This document shows, piece by piece, positions 6,379-11,894 of a DNA stretch of 31,669 nt; position 1 is the stretch's first letter, and each line of letters opens with the position of its first letter. Made by a program: the position numbers and the translations under genes. The stretch lies in the IMG/VR virus record IMGVR_UViG_3300031787_000545, positions 1 to 31,669 of that record. One strand, written 5' to 3'. This stretch comes from a virus. Below the pieces are notes generated by a model. That model did no database searches and had not been told where the DNA came from. It saw only the letters and a program-made list of their open reading frames with translations.

Positions 6379-7109
6379 AACTACTGATGCTAGACATCGA
6401 AACAAGCCCCAACACTGCACACATTTGGGGCCTTCGTGACCAGTACATCAGTCCTGAGCACTTGCTAGAGTCTTCCTATGTCCTGTGTTGGGCAGCGAAG
6501 TGGTACGGCAAGAAAGAAGTCATGTTCGATTCTGTGTTCAAGACTAAAGAACCAAAGAATATGCTTCAGCGGATTCACGACCTAATCTCTGAGGCTGATG
6601 CTGTGTGTCACTACAATGGCACACGCTTTGACATTCCAGTGCTCAACAAAGAGTTCCTATTGCATTATCTGGCACCGCCTGCTCCTTATAAGCAGATTGA
6701 CTTGCTAAAAGTAGTTCGCAAAGAGTTCCGTTTTGCAAGCAATAAGCTGGACCACATTGCACAGAGGCTTGGACTAGGTCAGAAGACTTCACATGAAGGC
6801 TACCAACTCTGGGTCAAGTGCATGAACAAAGACCCTGCTGCATGGAAAGTAATGGAGAAATACAACAAGCAGGATGTTCTGCTGCTGGAGAAAGTATATG
6901 ATCGTCTGCTACCTTGGATTAAGTCTCACCCTAATCATAACCTCTTCAACGGTCACGGTTGTCCCAACTGTGGAAGCGGGAGACTGCAGAAGCGTGGATT
7001 TACCTACACCACCACCGGAACTTTCCAAAGATTCCAGTGTACGGATTGTGGTTCCTGGTCCAAATCCTCCAAAGCAATAAAGGAACACGCTAATGTCACA
7101 GCAGCATAA
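6375..7109 (+). CDS. DEDDy 3'-5' exonuclease-like protein with C-terminal zinc ribbon
   Basis: A 244-residue protein with a complete RNase-H-like DnaQ fold: LDIETSP (D7, E9), HYNGTRFDIPVLN (D86), and YNKQDVLLLEKVY (Y163, D167). It then carries a zinc ribbon with CPNC at 196-199 and CTDC at 222-225. The domain pair is that of a stand-alone exonuclease tethered to a small DNA/RNA-binding ribbon. The polymerase at 2340 already has its own exonuclease domain, so this is a second DEDDy nuclease in the same operon. Possible roles are processing of recombination or termini, or degradation of host DNA; none is proven. Overlaps both neighbours (4 and 17 nt). Confidence 0.85.
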   Translation: MKLLMLDIETSPNTAHIWGLRDQYISPEHLLESSYVLCWAAKWYGKKEVMFDSVFKTKEPKNMLQRIHDLISEADAVCHYNGTRFDIPVLNKEFLLHYLAPPAPYKQIDLLKVVRKEFRFASNKLDHIAQRLGLGQKTSHEGYQLWVKCMNKDPAAWKVMEKYNKQDVLLLEKVYDRLLPWIKSHPNHNLFNGHGCPNCGSGRLQKRGFTYTTTGTFQRFQCTDCGSWSKSSKAIKEHANVTAA

Positions 7110-7350
7110 AACACTTGGCGACTACATCGCAACAAAGCAGATTGGCGGTGACCACTACAAGACTGGCATTCAGCCTTGGGATGTGTTCCTAGACTGGCAA
7201 CTAGACCCATGGTTGTGTAACGTCATCAAGTATGTACAGCGGCACCATCGCAAGAATGGCAAAGAGGACCTGGAGAAGGCACTGCACTATTTAGAGTTTG
7301 CATTACAGAATTACGATAAGATTAAACAGACTTACTATGATAAACCATGA
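7093..7350 (+). CDS. DUF3310 family protein
   Basis: An 85-residue protein matching the DUF3310 pattern: IGGDHYKTGIQPWDVFLDW followed by LCNVIKYVQRHHRKNGKEDL and ALHYLEFAL. The family is widespread in phages; members are sometimes labelled nucleotide kinase-like, but no reaction is established. AAAGGAA lies upstream of the ATG. It overlaps the exonuclease by 17 nt and the glycosyltransferase by 14 nt. Confidence 0.85.
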   Translation: MSQQHKTLGDYIATKQIGGDHYKTGIQPWDVFLDWQLDPWLCNVIKYVQRHHRKNGKEDLEKALHYLEFALQNYDKIKQTYYDKP

Positions 7351-8251
7351 GCGACAACTACAACAGGCATTCGCGCTGCTAAAGGAAGGTAAGGACTGGC
7401 AGCAAGGATTTAACCTGTTTGAAAGCAGAGAAGTACAGAAACTACCATTTGAGTTAGGCGTAAAGACTCCACTGTCACGAGCACCACTGTGGAGGCCTGG
7501 AATGGACGTAGGTGGACGACATATTGTACTGTTGCCAGAGCAAGGCATCGGCGATACAATCATGTTTGCTAGGTTTATAGACCTATTAAAACAGTTACCA
7601 ATCGCTTCTGTATCGATGTCAGTGTCTAGGAATATAGCACCGCTATTAGGCTCTCTTGGCCTTACTAATGTTATGCACGGGGAGTGTAATGTACCAGCAA
7701 TGAAGGTAAAGATAATGTCGCTACCAACATTGCTACTACAATACAACTCATTTCCACACCTAAGTAAACCAAAGAAGGTTCACGGCAGCAAAGGTTACTT
7801 CAATGTTGGCGATGTAGAAAAGACGGACAAGATAGGATTTTGTTGGTACACTGAGAATACATCGTGGAACGCAGTCGCTAAGAAGATTCCAATAGACTTA
7901 GCAAAAGAATTCTACGATAAGTTGAGCAAAAAAAGATCTGTGGTATCATTGCAGATGCAGCAGGACTTCATGCCTCGCTATCTGGACTCTGATAGCTGGC
8001 TTGACACTGCAAAGAAGGTAAAGGCCTTAGATGCAATCGTGACTGTAGACACGGCAGTTGCACACTTGGCTGGAGCACTGGGGGTAAGAACTATAAACCT
8101 TATTGGGGAGGAAAGATATGCAGGATGGTTTTATTATCCGGTTAAGTCTGCTAAAACTCCGTGGTATGATTCTATGGAACTTATTTGGTATGAACCTTAC
8201 ACTAACTGGAAGGCAGGGCTAGATGAAGCACTGAAGAAACTATGTCGCTAA
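7337..8251 (+). CDS. TPR-linked GT9-like glycosyltransferase
   Basis: A 304-residue enzyme-like protein. Residues 9-31 (AFALLKEGKDWQQGFNLFESR) resemble the last TPR unit of bacterial TPR-glycosyltransferases. LLPEQGIGDTIMFARFI (65-81) is the hallmark nucleotide-sugar transferase loop, SLPTLLLQY (128-136) follows, SLQ (204-206) sits in the C-terminal Rossmann domain, and AIVTVDTAVAHLAGALGV (233-250) is the conserved donor-binding segment, ending with TPWYDSMELIWY. The family resembles ADP-heptose:LPS heptosyltransferases (GT9). Likely it transfers a sugar to an unknown acceptor. ATG 7337 is preferred over an upstream in-frame ATG at 7298 that lies wholly within DUF3310. It is an accessory gene in an otherwise DNA-metabolism operon. 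Confidence 0.8.
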   Translation: MINHERQLQQAFALLKEGKDWQQGFNLFESREVQKLPFELGVKTPLSRAPLWRPGMDVGGRHIVLLPEQGIGDTIMFARFIDLLKQLPIASVSMSVSRNIAPLLGSLGLTNVMHGECNVPAMKVKIMSLPTLLLQYNSFPHLSKPKKVHGSKGYFNVGDVEKTDKIGFCWYTENTSWNAVAKKIPIDLAKEFYDKLSKKRSVVSLQMQQDFMPRYLDSDSWLDTAKKVKALDAIVTVDTAVAHLAGALGVRTINLIGEERYAGWFYYPVKSAKTPWYDSMELIWYEPYTNWKAGLDEALKKLCR

Positions 8252-8400
8252 CACTAAGAGATATTATGGAACGCATGAGCAAGCTGGACGAGATAACTTT
8301 ATTAGAAGTCCTAAATATCTCATCTGAGGAATTGGTTGAGAGATTTGCTGATAAGATTGAAGATAAGTTTGATGAACTGGAGATAGACCTAGATGACTAA
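8242..8400 (+). CDS. 52-residue acidic helical protein
   Basis: MSLTLRDIMERMSKLDEITL begins a 52-residue, all-helical acidic protein ending LEIDLDD. It overlaps the glycosyltransferase by 10 nt and the RNR gene by 8 nt. I recognise its look as one of the small conserved ORFs of T7-like aquatic phages, but it has no known function. Its position just upstream of RNR could mean coupled translation of the reductase. Confidence 0.65.
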   Translation: MSLTLRDIMERMSKLDEITLLEVLNISSEELVERFADKIEDKFDELEIDLDD

Positions 8401-10291
8401 AATGAATAACTATTCTGAATTTATTGCAAAGAGTCGATACAGTCGGTTCTTGCCTGATATGAATCGCCGTGAGCATTGGCACGAGTCAGTGAATCGCTAC
8501 ATGGTGTTTATGTATAAGCACCTGCAGGACAAACACAATTACAAGATGACTGATGAGTTGTACAAAGAACTCAAAGACGCAATCATCAATCTAGAAGTAA
8601 TGCCATCAATGCGGTCTATTATGACTGCAGGTAAGGCACTTGATCGTGATAACACCGCCGGATACAATTGTTCATACCTGCCTGTCGATGACCCCAAGGC
8701 CTTTGATGAGGCCATGTATATCCTTCTCTGTGGCACAGGCGTAGGCTTTTCTGTGGAGCATAAATATGTCAATGAATTACCTGAAGTCCCTGACCAGTTG
8801 TTTGATTCTGAGACTGTTATTTCGGTTGCAGACTCTAAAGAAGGATGGGCTAAGGCTCTCCGACAACTCATCGCTTTACTATATTCTGGGGAAGTGGCAA
8901 GGTATGACCTATCCAAAATTAGACCTGCTGGAGCCAGACTCAAAACTTTTGGAGGACGTGCCTCTGGTCCAGGGCCTTTGGACGAACTTTTTAAATTCAC
9001 TGTTGCCAAGTTTAGAGCAGCCGCTGGTAGAAAACTTACATCAATCGAATGTCATGATATTCTCTGCAAAATCGGGGAGGTTGTTGTTGTGGGTGGGGTA
9101 CGAAGATCAGCAATGATTTCATTGTCTGACCTTGAAGATGACCGAATGAGGGGAGCAAAAAGTGGAGATTGGTGGACACACAATGGACAAAGAGCACTCG
9201 CTAACAACTCAGCAGCTTACATTACTAAACCAGATATTGGACAGTTTCTTTCTGAATGGACAAGCCTTTATAACAGTCACTCTGGAGAGCGTGGTATCTT
9301 CTCACGAGCCGCAAGTAAAAGTCAGGCTAAGAAAAACGGGAGGCGTGATGGAGATTATGACTTCGGAACTAATCCCTGTTCAGAAATCATACTTCGACCA
9401 TACCAATTCTGTAACCTCACAGAGGTGGTGGTCAGAGCAGAGGACACTGTAGAGACACTAGCTAGGAAAGTACGCATAGCAACGATCCTGGGCACATTCC
9501 AGTCTACATTGACACACTTCCCTTACCTGCGTAAGATATGGAATAAGAACACGGAAGAGGAACGCCTCTTAGGAGTGTCGTTGACTGGTATTTTAGATAA
9601 TCACTGGATGGGAGAAGTCTGTGACAGCACTGCGAAGAATCTTGAACAGTTACGCGAAGTCGCCGTTAGCACCAATCTGGACTTTGCAACAAATCTGGGA
9701 ATCCCTCAGTCTGCTGCTATTACTTGTGTCAAACCTAGTGGCACTGTTAGCCAACTTGTTGATTCTGCCTCTGGTATTCATGCTCGACATAGTCGTTATT
9801 ACATACGAAGGGTTCGTGGCGATAAAAAGGACCCTCTTTCGACTTTTCTAGTTGAGCAAGGTGTTCCTGCCGAAGATTGTGTAATGCGACCAGACAGCAC
9901 AGTAGTCTTTTCCTTTCCGATGAAGGCTCCTGAAGGAGCAAGACTGCGTGACGATCTAACAGCATTAGAGCACCTCGACCTATGGTTGATGTATCAGCGT
10001 CACTGGTGTGAGCACAAACCGTCTGTGACTATCTCTGTTAAGGAAGATGAATGGATGGATGTTGGCGCATGGGTGTGGAGGAACTTCGATGAAATCTCTG
10101 GTATATCGTTCCTGCCTTGGGACGGTGGTAGTTACCGCCAAGCGCCTTATGAAGAGTGTTCCGAAGAAGCATACAATGAACTCTTAGCAAAGATGCCTAA
10201 AGATATTTACTGGGACGGTCTTGTTGAGAAGGATGATAATGTCGAAGGCGCTCAGACATTGGCCTGCGTTTCTGGGCATTGCGAAATATGA
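8393..10291 (+). CDS. nrdJ: class II (adenosylcobalamin-dependent) ribonucleoside-triphosphate reductase
   Basis: A 632-residue reductase that converts ribonucleotides to deoxyribonucleotides using a B12-generated thiyl radical, supplying dNTPs for phage replication. GYNCSY puts the first redox cysteine at C93; TNPCSEI puts the radical cysteine at C329 with the partner residues N327 and E331; FCNLTEV puts the second redox cysteine at C340; the C-terminal tail ends ACVSGHCEI, a CxxxxC pair for re-reduction. All five cysteine positions known from the Lactobacillus leichmannii type enzyme are present, so the enzyme should be active. At 632 residues it is shorter than the bacterial monomeric form (739). 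No ATP-cone is evident at the N-terminus. It starts 8 nt inside the preceding gene. Confidence 0.93.
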   Translation: MTKMNNYSEFIAKSRYSRFLPDMNRREHWHESVNRYMVFMYKHLQDKHNYKMTDELYKELKDAIINLEVMPSMRSIMTAGKALDRDNTAGYNCSYLPVDDPKAFDEAMYILLCGTGVGFSVEHKYVNELPEVPDQLFDSETVISVADSKEGWAKALRQLIALLYSGEVARYDLSKIRPAGARLKTFGGRASGPGPLDELFKFTVAKFRAAAGRKLTSIECHDILCKIGEVVVVGGVRRSAMISLSDLEDDRMRGAKSGDWWTHNGQRALANNSAAYITKPDIGQFLSEWTSLYNSHSGERGIFSRAASKSQAKKNGRRDGDYDFGTNPCSEIILRPYQFCNLTEVVVRAEDTVETLARKVRIATILGTFQSTLTHFPYLRKIWNKNTEEERLLGVSLTGILDNHWMGEVCDSTAKNLEQLREVAVSTNLDFATNLGIPQSAAITCVKPSGTVSQLVDSASGIHARHSRYYIRRVRGDKKDPLSTFLVEQGVPAEDCVMRPDSTVVFSFPMKAPEGARLRDDLTALEHLDLWLMYQRHWCEHKPSVTISVKEDEWMDVGAWVWRNFDEISGISFLPWDGGSYRQAPYEECSEEAYNELLAKMPKDIYWDGLVEKDDNVEGAQTLACVSGHCEI

Positions 10292-10419
10292 TTATAAACT
10301 TCTATCTTATTTCTGGTATGATGGTTGGTGCAGAATTCGTAAACTTAGACGATGACGAAGACTTTAACAAAGGCATAGTCATCGATTTGTTTGTGTTACG
10401 AATAATGTTTCTTTGGTAA
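10288..10419 (+). CDS. 43-residue conserved small protein
   Basis: MIINFYLISGMMVGAEFVNL opens a 43-residue protein containing LDDDEDFNKG and ending in IDLFVLRIMFLW. The ATG overlaps the RNR stop (ATGA). An acidic middle between two hydrophobic segments suggests a peripheral membrane or protein-interacting role, but nothing is known. It is the last + strand gene before the terminator; similar short ORFs sit after RNR or nuclease genes in other small phages. Confidence 0.6.
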   Translation: MIINFYLISGMMVGAEFVNLDDDEDFNKGIVIDLFVLRIMFLW

Positions 10420-10441
10420 AGAGTCTAGGTGGCGGTACTTT

Positions 10442-10468
10442 AGGGCCTCTTCGGAGGCTCTTTTTTTT
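10442..10468 (+). terminator. Rho-independent terminator of the + strand module
   Basis: An 8-bp stem (10442-10449 with 10454-10461, one G-U pair) closed by a C(TTCG)G tetraloop and followed by a run of eight T (10461-10468). This is a textbook strong intrinsic terminator for rightward transcription. Read on the - strand the hairpin is followed by TAAAGTACC, with no U-tract, so it should act in one direction only. Its T-run overlaps the stop codon of the leftward lysozyme gene. Confidence 0.92.
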
Positions 10469-10943
10469 ATCTAAGATACAAAGACATCTCATCCTTACGG
10501 CGTTTTACAAGGCCAGGCAGTTCTTTACCGCCAGCCTTGGTCCACTGCATGAAGGCTTCCGCAGCGCCATCAAAGTCACCACGGTTGTGCTTCATGCGGA
10601 TGCTAGAGCGTTGGAGATTGCCGAGGCCAACATTGAAAGAGAAGGATACGAGGCTGTCAAACCTAGACTGAGTAAGATCAGCAGGACACAGTCGTAATAC
10701 GCCTCGCTCAAACGTAGCCAAGTCTGCGGCAAGAATGGCATCAACCTCTGTTGTAGTAAGCTGTCTGTCCCAGCCATCAGGGATTGGTAGTGTTTTTCGT
10801 TCATCAAAAGGCACCTTTATATGGTTAGGGTCTATGACATGGCCTACGCCAACTGTCCACAGCAGCGCAGGACAGCGATATGGCTTGACACGAACACCCT
10901 CATGGTGCTTAATCATGTCAATACATTCGGCAGATACCTTCAT
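10467..10943 (-). CDS. endolysin, T4-type lysozyme (GH24)
   Basis: A 158-residue muramidase that cleaves peptidoglycan at lysis. HHEGVRVKPY sets the catalytic Glu at E15; C24 (in YRCPALLW) and T30 (WTVGVGH) follow with exactly the E-8aa-D/C-5aa-T spacing of T4 lysozyme (E11, D20, T26), here with Cys in the Asp position. The C-terminal half has the conserved FDSLVSFSFNVGLGNLQRSS and a GLVKRRKDEMSLY end. There is no signal peptide or SAR helix at the N-terminus, so it should need the holin to reach the wall. The ATG overlaps the holin stop by 4 nt, so the two are coupled as one lysis cassette. Confidence 0.93.
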   Translation of the reverse strand: MKVSAECIDMIKHHEGVRVKPYRCPALLWTVGVGHVIDPNHIKVPFDERKTLPIPDGWDRQLTTTEVDAILAADLATFERGVLRLCPADLTQSRFDSLVSFSFNVGLGNLQRSSIRMKHNRGDFDGAAEAFMQWTKAGGKELPGLVKRRKDEMSLYLR

Positions 10944-11422
10944 TTCTTAAACGATTGTGTACCAAACCAGAAGGCAATCACTGATGAAAAGATAATAGCA
11001 CTGTCCTCATCCCACAGGATAGCCATTGCTTGGTCAAAAGGCACACCAGTCTTCCATGCGTAGAAGAAGCCAAAGATGTTCACAAAGAGCAACATTACGA
11101 ACATACCATAGGTAATCAGAGGCCTTACTGAAGCACGAAGATTGATAACCCACTGTGATGCACCTTTGCCAATCTCAATATCGTGTGCATAGAGTGCCTG
11201 TCGTTCCTGCACCGCTGTCTGCATCGCTACCTGATCTGTGCGTATCTCTTCTATGCGAGTCTGTGCTAAGAAGCCTTTCTCGGCCATAGCCAGTTCACGG
11301 TCTGTCTGCATCTTGGCTAGGTCTAACTCATGCTTCTTATCTGACCTGTCTTGAAAGAAGTCTAGGAACTTGGGCAGGCCTCCCATAAGGAAGGAGATTA
11401 GCGTAGATATTAAAGTAATCAT
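10940..11422 (-). CDS. 3-TM holin (GTA_holin_3TM-like)
   Basis: A 160-residue membrane protein. It has a first hydrophobic segment (MITLISTLISFLMGGLP, about 1-18), a long charged coiled-coil loop (about 25-85), the conserved ASQWVINLRASVRPLITYGM leading into a second helix (about 92-122), and a third (AIIFSSVIAFWFG, about 142-154). This layout fits the 3-TM holins found beside endolysins in gene transfer agents and many phages. It would open the inner membrane for the lysozyme encoded next. Its start lies in a 31-bp tandem duplication (11407-11468). RBS: GGAGTT, 4 nt before ATG 11422. Confidence 0.8.
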   Translation of the reverse strand: MITLISTLISFLMGGLPKFLDFFQDRSDKKHELDLAKMQTDRELAMAEKGFLAQTRIEEIRTDQVAMQTAVQERQALYAHDIEIGKGASQWVINLRASVRPLITYGMFVMLLFVNIFGFFYAWKTGVPFDQAMAILWDEDSAIIFSSVIAFWFGTQSFKK

Positions 11423-11468
11423 TACATAACTCCAGTCATATTAAAGTAATCATTACATAACTCCAGTC
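11407..11468. repeat. 31-bp exact tandem duplication across a stop/start junction
   Basis: 11407-11437 and 11438-11468 are identical and directly adjacent. On the - strand each copy carries GGAGTT, ATG, TAATG and the first five codons of the holin (MITLI). The upstream gene ends in the right copy; the functional holin start is in the left copy. The right copy's ATG opens only a 5-codon ORF (M I T L I stop, 11436-11453). Confidence 0.95.
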
Positions 11469-11893
11469 AATTTAAAGATTCCATACACAACAGCACTAGC
11501 AACTAAAATCATTCCCCACTCTCGTCTAGTCTGCATACGCTTACGATAAAACTCATCATTAAGTTCTAAATGTTGTTTTCGTAGTTGTGTAATTAAGGAC
11601 TTGACTTCTGACACTGCTGGCTTTCCAAACTCCACTTCAATCTGCTTATACATCTCCATCTCTGCATCTCTGATTTGCCTAATGATTTTGTACTCTTCAT
11701 AGGCAGACATGAACATCATGTCACCACGGCGTTCAATTTGCTGTTGTTTGCGCTTCCAGGCAATCCTAGCCTTTGCTTCCTCGTCTAGGAAGGTATTGAC
11801 TTCTTTGGCGGTTTCGTTGATCTCTCTGCCAACTTTTACCGCTTCTTTGATGCCTCCTAGCGCAGCACGGACTGATGCTGCTGGATCAGACAT
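11453..11893 (-). CDS. hypothetical protein with C-terminal membrane helix
   Basis: A 146-residue, highly charged helical protein. Residues about 20-125 are rich in Lys, Arg and Glu (KRKQQQIERRGDMMFMSAYE...), predicting a long coiled coil. A single C-terminal hydrophobic helix follows (MILVASAVVYGIFKLTG, about 127-143). It sits just upstream of the holin and lysozyme and just downstream of the large internal protein, so it may be a lysis accessory protein or a minor virion protein. The one-helix, tail-anchored arrangement is opposite to a classical N-terminally anchored i-spanin, and I do not call it one. Stop and ATG originally overlapped as TAATG. Confidence 0.7.
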   Translation of the reverse strand: MSDPAASVRAALGGIKEAVKVGREINETAKEVNTFLDEEAKARIAWKRKQQQIERRGDMMFMSAYEEYKIIRQIRDAEMEMYKQIEVEFGKPAVSEVKSLITQLRKQHLELNDEFYRKRMQTRREWGMILVASAVVYGIFKLTGVM

Positions 11894-11894
11894 T

